NCBI GenBank assembly: GCA_013203525.1
Contig: JABMQB010000389.1
Coordinates: 1 to 6,915 of the forward strand
Length of the DNA stretch: 6,915 nucleotides
Source of the DNA: Mariniphaga sp.
GTDB lineage: Bacteria > Bacteroidota > Bacteroidia > Bacteroidales > Prolixibacteraceae
Reading direction: 5' to 3'
Shown: one piece after another, positions 1 through 6,099 of the stretch
How the letters are laid out: every line of letters starts with the position of its first letter
How positions within the stretch are numbered: position 1 is the first letter of the stretch
Made by a program: the position numbers and the translations under genes
The notes under the pieces: generated by a model
What the model was told of the DNA's origin: nothing
Seen by the model: only the letters and a program-made list of their open reading frames with translations
The model's database searches: none

Positions 1-53
1 AAATATAAAAATATTTTTTATTCAAAATGATTCAGAAGAAAGTAAGTAATGTC

Positions 54-2726
54 TTATTGTTTTATCATTTTTTCAGTACACATTGTTTTGTTATTAAAAA
101 GAACCTGAATAAGGTATTCTCCAGAAATTATATCATTAACATTTAAGGTTAACTTTTTTAATGAATTTGCAGATTCGATTTTTATTAATTGCCCATTTAG
201 GTTATAAATATGTATAGCCGAAATTTCCTTTTGAGTTGATTCGATATTTAATTTCTCACCTACCGGATTTGGGAAAATTGTAACTGAGGTTTGAATTTCC
301 GGCTGGCCAATATTTGTATTGATATCCCAGGTGGTTGAGTACATACCCCGACCATGGGTTGCAGCTAAAACATAATTATCTGTTTCCCTCATTTTTAACA
401 TATCGACCCTGATATTTGGCATTCCGAAATTGGTTAGCTCCCAGATAACATCCTGGTCGAGGAAATTACTTGTTGACCAAATACCTGATTCGGTGGCCAA
501 CAAAACCTGATTCGAATTACGTGGATGAGTAATTGCCCAACGAACAGGAATGTCAGGTAAATTGCCTTCTTTATCAAACCAGGTAATTCCTTGGTCAGGA
601 CTGTACCACACCGATTTTACTCCATAATTGGAATAAGTTACAATTAGCTCATTTTCAGAATTACCTGTTTCTATGCATGAAACATATGCCTGTGGTAATC
701 CATTACTTATTTCAGTGCCAATTACATTTGTTCCGGGATTCTGAACTTTATAAACCTGCCCTTTTTCATTTCCAAGATATAAAATCCGGCTTTGAACCAT
801 TGAATGCGTATTAATTTCTACTGCCGAAAAAGGAGAATTACCTTCTGTGTTTAACTGGACAAACCGTCCATTAAAATTCGAACCCAGGTTTTCGATAATT
901 AATATCTGATCGAGGTAATAACCATATTCCATGCCTGCATTGCAGTATAAGGTATTGGTTTGGCTGTCATAATCCATTGGATTTATAAATAATCCCGAAG
1001 AATAGAAACTTCCAACATAATTATAATTTTTCATCCCATCGATTGAAAGCCCAAAATAGTTCCATTGCATGGTTGCAATTTGAATATTTGGTTGATCCTG
1101 ATCGATAAAACAATATGCACCATCGCCTGACATGATTCTGGAATCAGGTGTAATTTCGGTACCTTCAAGATAATAAGTACTGTTGTCTTGGGTACCACCT
1201 AAAAGATAGTTGTTAGAATTTTCGGGGTGGACAGCACATGTATAATATTGCGTTGTATTGTAAAGGAAATTAGCTTCTCTGAAATTTGCTTTTTTACGAG
1301 TGAGATTAGTAGCATAGTGCAACCCGCCATCGGTTGAAACAATGGCTGTATCTGAAGATCCCGGCAAGAATTCCAATGAGTGGATATCGGCATGTACATA
1401 TAAATCCATATCAACTCCGGGTTCTTTCAGAAATCCTTCAGTTGATGAAACCATTTGCCAACTATCACCTGCATCACCTGACCTCCACATATTTCTACCT
1501 CCAACGTAAATATTGTCGGGATTATTTGGATCTACCTCAGCCATTAATGCATGCCAGGCTATGTAGGCAAAATTTGTTCCCTCTTCAATGGGAATTGGAA
1601 TTTGAGTCCAGCTTTCACCGTTATCATCCGATCGTATGATGTAATAGCATTGCCCCAGCAGATAAATATGTTCTTCAAGTGCACTTTCAAAAAGGGCATA
1701 CACACGGTTGGCATCCGATGGTGAAGCTGCAAGAATAACCCTGCCAGGTATGTTATAATAACGGTCCTGATTATTGAATTGGCTTTCGTTTTTAATTTTT
1801 GTTTGATATTCTTCGAAAATTTCCCAGTTTATCCCATCATCTGAAAACAGGATAACAGCACCACCTTCACCTAACATATTTCGCATTGTTCCAACAAATA
1901 TTCTTCCATTAGAAGCCACTTCGATATCAGCTGGTGCATAAGGTGTAAACATTCCTGAAATATTAGGCAATACCTGTGTCCAGGATTTTCCATTGTCTGC
2001 TGACCGGAATAATCCTTCAGAAGGTTGTGAATAATGGTTTGTTCCTTTATAAAATCCGGATGCAACCGCAGCATAAATTACTGAAATACCATTTTCAATA
2101 CGAATTACTATATCGTTTACATATTCAAAATTTTCTGTCGATCGTAATAATTCCCATGACTCACCGGCATTAGTGGAAATATAAATTCCGGCACCTTTTC
2201 CCGAAGATTCACGATATCTGTAAGAAGCTGTTTCTCCCTCACCCGTACCTACATAAAAAGTTGCCGAATTTTGAGGATCGTGCGTCATACAATTAGTAGC
2301 TAATGATTCCCAGCGGTCGCTAACTGGTATCCAGGGCGATTCAGGATTGTGGATATTAAGATTGAACCAAAGCCCGCCTGTGGAAGAACAGGCCCAAGCT
2401 TTCTTTTTTTCATGGTCGTTTGGATCGAACATCATTTTTCGTGTCCTTCCACCGGCATTTGCAGGAATTTCGTGCCAAATAATATCTTCTGAAATGGGGG
2501 CACTTTTTAACCTAACCATTTCCCTAACTTTTGATAATCTTTCTGAAGGGATTTTTTGTTCAAGGGGATCAACAGATATTTTAAAATTGCGATGTGCTGC
2601 AAGATGCGGGCCTGAAGGCGGAATATAATTGATTTTCTCAGTTTTTTTATTGAATTGTATTACAAATCCTAAAACCAGGATTATTACTGAAAAAAATGAA
2701 AACAGTATAAGCAACCTTTTTTTCAT
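54..2726 (-). CDS. T9SS-secreted BNR/Asp-box beta-propeller protein (VPS10/sortilin-like)
   Basis: Predicted secreted or cell-surface protein of 890 residues; substrate and activity unknown. Residues 1-24 form a basic then strongly hydrophobic segment (MKKR followed by a Leu/Ile/Phe stretch), as in a Sec signal. Six Asp-box motifs (S-x-D-x-G-x-x-W type) are visible: STNAGESW at 184-191, SADNGKSW at 242-249, SDDGINW at 295-301, SDDNGESW at 366-373, SGDAGDSW at 416-423 and SPDQGITW at 709-716. GGRTRKMMFDPND (92-104), HADIH (445-449), GGTQDNST (510-517) and THGRGMYST (790-798) resemble conserved turns of the large sialidase-fold/VPS10 propellers. Residues about 815-890 (IFPNP, IYNLNGQLIK, SGEYLIQV, ending KMIKQ) are a type A T9SS sorting domain, which is cleaved when cargo is attached to or released from the surface. 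Such proteins are often annotated as glycosyl hydrolases, but Asp boxes are structural and no catalytic residues can be assigned. The gene lies 48 bp downstream of the Crp/Fnr gene, with its own promoter-like element. Confidence 0.9.
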   Translation of the reverse strand: MKKRLLILFSFFSVIILVLGFVIQFNKKTEKINYIPPSGPHLAAHRNFKISVDPLEQKIPSERLSKVREMVRLKSAPISEDIIWHEIPANAGGRTRKMMFDPNDHEKKKAWACSSTGGLWFNLNIHNPESPWIPVSDRWESLATNCMTHDPQNSATFYVGTGEGETASYRYRESSGKGAGIYISTNAGESWELLRSTENFEYVNDIVIRIENGISVIYAAVASGFYKGTNHYSQPSEGLFRSADNGKSWTQVLPNISGMFTPYAPADIEVASNGRIFVGTMRNMLGEGGAVILFSDDGINWEIFEEYQTKIKNESQFNNQDRYYNIPGRVILAASPSDANRVYALFESALEEHIYLLGQCYYIIRSDDNGESWTQIPIPIEEGTNFAYIAWHALMAEVDPNNPDNIYVGGRNMWRSGDAGDSWQMVSSTEGFLKEPGVDMDLYVHADIHSLEFLPGSSDTAIVSTDGGLHYATNLTRKKANFREANFLYNTTQYYTCAVHPENSNNYLLGGTQDNSTYYLEGTEITPDSRIMSGDGAYCFIDQDQPNIQIATMQWNYFGLSIDGMKNYNYVGSFYSSGLFINPMDYDSQTNTLYCNAGMEYGYYLDQILIIENLGSNFNGRFVQLNTEGNSPFSAVEINTHSMVQSRILYLGNEKGQVYKVQNPGTNVIGTEISNGLPQAYVSCIETGNSENELIVTYSNYGVKSVWYSPDQGITWFDKEGNLPDIPVRWAITHPRNSNQVLLATESGIWSTSNFLDQDVIWELTNFGMPNIRVDMLKMRETDNYVLAATHGRGMYSTTWDINTNIGQPEIQTSVTIFPNPVGEKLNIESTQKEISAIHIYNLNGQLIKIESANSLKKLTLNVNDIISGEYLIQVLFNNKTMCTEKMIKQ

Positions 2727-2754
2727 AACAGGATATAAAACAGGTTAATTTACT

Positions 2755-2762
2755 CAAAGATA
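2755..2762 (-). promoter_or_regulatory. Candidate Bacteroidota -7 promoter element for the propeller gene
   Basis: On the minus strand this reads TATCTTTG, a perfect match to the Bacteroidota -7 consensus TAnnTTTG. It would place the transcription start near 2750 and give a leader of about 25 nt before the ATG at 2726. The best upstream -33-like TTG (2787-2789) is 24 nt away, slightly further than the usual 19-21 nt, and lies inside the end of the upstream gene. The secreted protein may therefore be transcribed on its own, by readthrough from the Crp/Fnr gene, or both. Confidence 0.45.
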
Positions 2763-2774
2763 AAAAAAGGATTA

Positions 2775-3452
2775 TTAACCACTTTGCAATAAATGGTTTA
2801 ATCTTGTTTTATCCAGTAGGGTAACTGTTTTCTTGTCGATTTTTATAAGTCCTTCGTTTTGCAAATCACCAAATACCCTGGCAAGCGAAGGACGTGCCAC
2901 ACCAAACATATCGGCTAATTGTTGTTGTGTTTCTTTTAGTTCAATAGAATGAAACCGGTCTCCTGCTTTCTGTAAAAGATAATGGGCAATTTTTTCCTTT
3001 ATTGTTTTAAAACTTAAAAAATGGATTTTTTGTGAAAGAAACTGAGCCCGGGTAGAAATACTGTTTAAATAGTTAACCAATACCTTAGAATTTTTTTGAA
3101 GTATTTTTAGAAATTCATCTATGGGGATTGATAATATTGTAACCTGATTATTTGCAGTTACCGTAACCGGGTAACGGTTTTCTTTTCCAAACATAAATGC
3201 TGAAGCCAGAGGTTTAGGCGCTTCAATATCTTCAATTTTTACTACCTTGCCTGAATAGTCCATCATTTCACCTTTAACACTTCCCTGAGTAATAATATAA
3301 AGGTTTTGAACTTTTTCACCACCAGTGACTATAATATCATGCTTTTTATATTTTTTAATCTGGAAATGAATCCCGCCAATCAGAGACTCGGTTGATTCTG
3401 CACTTATTCCTTGGAACAATGGGCATTGGTTTATCGATTCAAAATTCACCAT
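2775..3452 (-). CDS. Crp/Fnr-family transcriptional regulator (HcpR-like)
   Basis: Cytoplasmic DNA-binding regulator of 225 residues, the normal family length. An N-terminal cyclic-nucleotide-binding-like beta barrel covers about residues 12-118, a long dimerisation helix about 119-150, and a winged helix-turn-helix about 152-215. The recognition helix lies in FGVARPSLARVFGDL (183-197). The effector pocket segment (about 80-100, ASAFMFGKENRYPVTVTA) lacks the Arg-Ser pair that CRP uses for cAMP. There is a single cysteine (C10), so an FNR-type [4Fe-4S] cluster is not possible. This pocket resembles Bacteroidota/Clostridia regulators called HcpR, which control hybrid cluster protein under nitrosative stress; that assignment is inference. 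The gene is divergent from the iron-sulfur gene, with a palindromic operator 10 bp upstream of its ATG, which implies autoregulation. No strong terminator follows it: only a 5-bp stem and a T-run before the propeller gene. Confidence 0.92.
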   Translation of the reverse strand: MVNFESINQCPLFQGISAESTESLIGGIHFQIKKYKKHDIIVTGGEKVQNLYIITQGSVKGEMMDYSGKVVKIEDIEAPKPLASAFMFGKENRYPVTVTANNQVTILSIPIDEFLKILQKNSKVLVNYLNSISTRAQFLSQKIHFLSFKTIKEKIAHYLLQKAGDRFHSIELKETQQQLADMFGVARPSLARVFGDLQNEGLIKIDKKTVTLLDKTRLNHLLQSG

Positions 3453-3462
3453 AATTTCAGGT

Positions 3463-3480
3463 TTGTAACAAATGGTACAA
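3463..3480. promoter_or_regulatory. Candidate Crp/Fnr operator between divergent genes
   Basis: The sequence TTGTAACAAATGGTACAA is an inverted repeat: TTGTAAC, a 4-bp spacer, then GGTACAA (whose reverse complement is TTGTACC), matching in 6 of 7 arm positions. The 7-4-7 geometry is what Crp/Fnr dimers bind, and TTGT-type arms fit this family better than the E. coli FNR site. Its centre (3471.5) lies about 40 bp upstream of the likely start of the plus-strand iron-sulfur gene, close to the class II activator position. It also lies just inside the leader of the minus-strand regulator gene, a position suited to autorepression. Binding is inferred, not shown. Confidence 0.7.
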
Positions 3481-3500
3481 GTTAAAGAACGTATGAAGCA

Positions 3501-3508
3501 TAATTTTG
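3501..3508 (+). promoter_or_regulatory. Candidate Bacteroidota -7 promoter element for the iron-sulfur gene
   Basis: TAATTTTG matches TAnnTTTG at all defined positions. It predicts a start near 3511-3513 and a leader of about 20 nt before the ATG at 3533. There is no good -33 TTTG box 19-21 nt upstream; the operator occupies that region instead. An activator-dependent promoter would look like this. Confidence 0.6.
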
Positions 3509-3532
3509 TTTTAAAATATAAATGAAAAAGAA

Positions 3533-4408
3533 ATGATCAGGGAAATTGTTAAAATAGATGAAGAATTATGCAATGGTTGCGGAGATTGTGTCCCCAATTG
3601 CCATGAAGGTGCGTTACAAATTATTGATGGGAAAGCCAGATTGATCAGTGAATTAATGTGCGACGGATTGGGTGCTTGCATTGGGCATTGCCCGGTTGAT
3701 GCAATTACCATTGAAAAACGTGAAGCAGAAGATTATAATGAGGAGGTTGTAATTGCTCAGATGATAAGCAAAGGGAAAAATACAGTATTTGCACATTTGA
3801 AACATCTACAGGAACATAATGAAACAGAATTTCTAAACATTGCCTTGAGTTACATCAAAGCAAATCGCGAAAGTTTACCATTTAGTATTAAGGAAGTTCA
3901 TGAATTAATGCATGGAGAAAAGGAACATTCAAATCAGGATGGACCGGGTTGTGGTTGTGCTGGTTCAGCACCCGTTTCATTTGAGAAAACTGGATTAAGA
4001 ATGGCAACAGATAATACAAATATTCCTTCGGCCCTGGCACAATGGCCTGTTCAGATGCATCTGATTAATCCGGCGGCTTCGTACTTTAATGGTGCCGACT
4101 TGTTGGTGGCTGCCGATTGCGCAGGATTTGCCTATGGCAATTTCCATAAGGATTTTATAGATGGCAAAAAGGTTGTAATAGCCTGCCCGAAACTTGATCA
4201 GGGAAAAGAAATTTATATTCAGAAATTAACCCGGTTAATTGATGAATCAAAGGTAAATACTATCACTACAGTAATAATGGAAGTGCCTTGTTGTGGTGGG
4301 CTGGCTCAAATGGTGCAGATGGCTGCTCAACAAGCTACCAGGAAAGTACCGGTTAAAGAAGTTGTGATTGGAATAAAAGGAAATATTTTACAGGAAGAAT
4401 GGGTATAG
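3533..4408 (+). CDS. Ferredoxin-domain iron-sulfur protein with Cys-rich C-terminal domain
   Basis: Predicted cytoplasmic redox protein of 291 residues; precise role not established. Residues 5-60 form a bacterial two-cluster ferredoxin domain. The first motif is complete (C13, C16, C19, C23 in CNGCGDCVPNC). The second (CDGLGACIGHCP, 43-54) has C43, C49 and C53 but Leu46 where the second cysteine belongs. After a helical linker (about 70-130) comes a C-terminal domain with GPGCGCAG (C140, C142), a WPVQMHL segment (171-177), AADCAGFAYGNFH (193-205), ACPK (C218) and EVPCCGG (C253, C254). This architecture is familiar from strict anaerobes, where it is labelled 4Fe-4S protein or, misleadingly, ATP-binding protein; no P-loop is present here. 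It commonly travels with hcp and a Crp/Fnr regulator. The ATG at 3533 is the only sensible start, since an in-frame TAA lies at 3512-3514. It probably acts in electron transfer during redox or nitrosative stress (inference). Confidence 0.9.
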   Translation: MIREIVKIDEELCNGCGDCVPNCHEGALQIIDGKARLISELMCDGLGACIGHCPVDAITIEKREAEDYNEEVVIAQMISKGKNTVFAHLKHLQEHNETEFLNIALSYIKANRESLPFSIKEVHELMHGEKEHSNQDGPGCGCAGSAPVSFEKTGLRMATDNTNIPSALAQWPVQMHLINPAASYFNGADLLVAADCAGFAYGNFHKDFIDGKKVVIACPKLDQGKEIYIQKLTRLIDESKVNTITTVIMEVPCCGGLAQMVQMAAQQATRKVPVKEVVIGIKGNILQEEWV

Positions 4409-4450
4409 TGAAGTTGGGGTTGGATAGTGTCTGATTGATTCAGATTCTGT

Positions 4451-4480
4451 CCTTTGGTTTTTAAGTATTTAAACTAAAGG
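4451..4480 (+). other. Hairpin overlapping the downstream terminator stem
   Basis: CCTTTGGTTT (4451-4460) pairs with AAACTAAAGG (4471-4480) over 10 bp with one G-U wobble, enclosing a 10-nt loop. The right arm contains AAAGG (4476-4480), which also forms the left arm of the following terminator hairpin, so the two cannot form together. It could be a competing (antiterminator-like) structure or simply a second 3'-end hairpin. Confidence 0.5.
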
Positions 4481-4511
4481 GGCTTTCTTTAATTAGTTAG
4501 CCTCTTTTTTT
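4476..4511 (+). terminator. Probable intrinsic terminator after the iron-sulfur gene
   Basis: AAAGGGGCT (4476-4484) pairs with AGCCTCTTT (4499-4507) in a 9-bp stem with one G-U wobble and a 14-nt loop. The T-run at 4505-4511 begins within the outer part of the 3' arm. It lies 67 nt after the TAG of the iron-sulfur gene and 39 nt before the sulfatase ATG, so the sulfatase probably has its own transcript unless the terminator is read through. Confidence 0.65.
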
Positions 4512-4513
4512 AT

Positions 4514-4521
4514 TAATTTTA
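4514..4521 (+). promoter_or_regulatory. Weak candidate -7 element for the sulfatase
   Basis: TAATTTTA matches five of the six defined positions of TAnnTTTG and lies 28 nt before the ATG at 4550, a plausible spacing for a short leader. No convincing -33 TTTG is found upstream, and the DNA is AT-rich enough for a chance match. Confidence 0.25.
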
Positions 4522-4549
4522 GTTGCTGATTTAAAAAAACTGAAAATCC

Positions 4550-6028
4550 ATGCGCATATTATTTATTTCTGGTTTAGTATTTATTCTGTTCCTTCTGATT
4601 TCATGTTCAACACAGGAATCCAAGCCTAATTTTGTTTTTTTTCTAATAGATGATCTTGGATGGAATGACCTTGGTTGTTATGGAAGTAGTTTTTATGAAA
4701 CTCCCAATGTTGATAAATTGGCTTCTGAAGGGATTCGATTTACAAATGCATATGCTGCATGCCCTGTATGTTCGCCCACACGTGCCAGCATAATGACTGG
4801 CAAATACCCTGCAGGAATGTATACAACAGATTGGTTTGGCGCTCCTCAACCTGAAACTACAAAAAATCATTGGACAAGAAATAAACCATTGCTACCTGCA
4901 TCGTACAATGAATATTTGGCATTGGAAGAGGTAACTATAGCTGAGACTTTAAAAGAAGCAGGTTATACTACTTTTTTTGCCGGCAAATGGCATTTGGGCT
5001 ACGATTCGGTTTATTGGCCAGAAAATCAAGGATTCGATATAAATATTGGTGGTTACAGCAGGGGAGCTCCAAACAAGAATACAACCCATATGACAAATGG
5101 CTATTTTGCTCCATATGGAAATCCCCGATTAGAAGATGGACCAGAAGGTGAGTATTTGCCTGAAAGGCTGGCAAATGAAACCATTAATTTTATTGAGAAA
5201 CATAAGTCGGAATCATTCTTCGCTTTTTTTTCGATGTATTCGGTACACACGCCATTACAAACAACGGGTATTTTAATAGATAAATATGAAGCAAAAAAAC
5301 AAAAATTAGGGCTGGAAGATGAATGGGGGCAAATTAGTTCAACAAATAAATGGCGTTTAATACAGAGTCATCCTGTGTATGCAGGCATGGTTGAAGCAAT
5401 GGATAATGCAGTGGGAACCGTTCTTCAAAAACTGGAAGAACTGGAGCTGGCTGATAATACCATTATTATTTTTATGTCTGATAATGGTGGATTGGCAACA
5501 TCCGAAGGCCATCCAACAACAAACCTACCCCTGAGGGCAGGGAAAGGATGGATGTATGAAGGTGGAATTCGCGAACCGATGATAATAAAATGGCCGTGTA
5601 AATTTCAACCGGGAATTGAAAATCATCCGGTTATCAGTAACGATTTTTATCCGACTATCCTTGAAATGGCAGGATTACCCTTAAAACCTGAACAACATAC
5701 CGGAGGGAAAAGCATGGTTCCATTACTTGAAAAAAGAGATTTTGAAAGGGGATCTTTATATTGGCATTATCCTCACTGGGGAAACCAGGGGGGAAGCCCC
5801 TCTTCTGCAATTAGGGAAGGTGATTGGAAACTGATAGAATGGCACATTGATAAAAGTGTAGAATTATATAATTTGAAAGAAGATGTGGGTGAAAACAATA
5901 ATTTGGCAGAAACCAATCCTAAGAAAGCCAATGAACTGCTAATAAAATTGAATTCCTGGCGAAATTCTGAAAATGTAAAATACCCAAGCCTAAATCCTGA
6001 TTATTCAATTGAATTTGAAAACTATTAA
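4550..6028 (+). CDS. Lipoprotein S1-family sulfatase (formylglycine-dependent)
   Basis: Hydrolyses sulfate esters, probably on a sulfated glycan; the exact substrate cannot be read from sequence. The 492-residue length is normal. Residues 1-18 are a hydrophobic signal ending in a lipobox (LLISC, Cys19), so the protein is a lipoprotein at the periplasmic or outer-membrane face. The sulfatase signature CSPTR (74-78) within PVCSPTRASIMTG supplies Cys74, which must be converted to formylglycine. Other active-site residues are visible: IDD (D34, D35) for calcium, R78, GKWHLG (K146, H148), SVHTP (H233), SDNGG (D311, N312) and GKGWMYEGG (K332). Residues about 400-475 (HYPHWGNQGG, SAIREGDWKLI, ELYNLKEDVGE, NNLAE) match the usual C-terminal subdomain. 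No SusC/SusD pair, glycoside hydrolase or sulfatase-maturing enzyme lies in the window, so a polysaccharide locus is not supported here. It converges on sppA. Confidence 0.95.
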   Translation: MRILFISGLVFILFLLISCSTQESKPNFVFFLIDDLGWNDLGCYGSSFYETPNVDKLASEGIRFTNAYAACPVCSPTRASIMTGKYPAGMYTTDWFGAPQPETTKNHWTRNKPLLPASYNEYLALEEVTIAETLKEAGYTTFFAGKWHLGYDSVYWPENQGFDINIGGYSRGAPNKNTTHMTNGYFAPYGNPRLEDGPEGEYLPERLANETINFIEKHKSESFFAFFSMYSVHTPLQTTGILIDKYEAKKQKLGLEDEWGQISSTNKWRLIQSHPVYAGMVEAMDNAVGTVLQKLEELELADNTIIIFMSDNGGLATSEGHPTTNLPLRAGKGWMYEGGIREPMIIKWPCKFQPGIENHPVISNDFYPTILEMAGLPLKPEQHTGGKSMVPLLEKRDFERGSLYWHYPHWGNQGGSPSSAIREGDWKLIEWHIDKSVELYNLKEDVGENNNLAETNPKKANELLIKLNSWRNSENVKYPSLNPDYSIEFENY

Positions 6029-6037
6029 TTTGATATT

Positions 6038-6077
6038 AAAAAAGGGTACTATACACCAGCTGGTAGATAGCACCCTT
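6038..6077 (-). terminator. Long-hairpin terminator between convergent sulfatase and sppA
   Basis: AAGGGT (6042-6047) pairs with ACCCTT (6072-6077). After an A/C mismatch, CTAT (6049-6052) pairs with ATAG (6067-6070), and an inner ACC/GGT stem closes an AGCT tetraloop. On the minus strand the stem is followed directly by a T-run (complement of A6038-A6043, partly within the stem), starting 22 nt after the sppA stop, so it is a good intrinsic terminator for sppA. On the plus strand the T-run (6095-6101) is about 17 nt beyond the stem, so termination of the sulfatase transcript is likely but weaker. Confidence 0.75.
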
Positions 6078-6099
6078 CTATGATATTCTATTTGTTTTT

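Noticed and set aside
1..53. AT-rich near-palindrome (around 7-19) as a terminator for the propeller gene
   Set aside because: The stem is only A-T pairs with no GC core and no proper loop; the real terminator, if intrinsic, probably lies outside the window.
1334..1639. Plus-strand open frame of 101 codons, and similar frames at 1976-2173 and 2347-2628
   Set aside because: All lie wholly inside the well-supported propeller gene on the other strand; their translations show no domain and atypical composition.
2770..2800. Terminator after the Crp/Fnr gene
   Set aside because: On the minus strand AACCA/TGGTT gives only a 5-bp stem overlapping the stop codon, separated from the T-run; too weak to call.
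3511..3711. Minus-strand open frame antisense to the iron-sulfur gene
   Set aside because: It is antisense to the conserved ferredoxin motifs and has no recognisable protein features.
4760..4775. CPVC (residues 71-74) of the sulfatase as a thioredoxin-like CxxC motif
   Set aside because: Its second cysteine is the formylglycine precursor of the sulfatase signature and the fold context is that of a sulfatase.
4643..5174. Two minus-strand open frames (4643-4870 and 4968-5174) inside the sulfatase
   Set aside because: They are antisense shadows of the conserved sulfatase active-site region.
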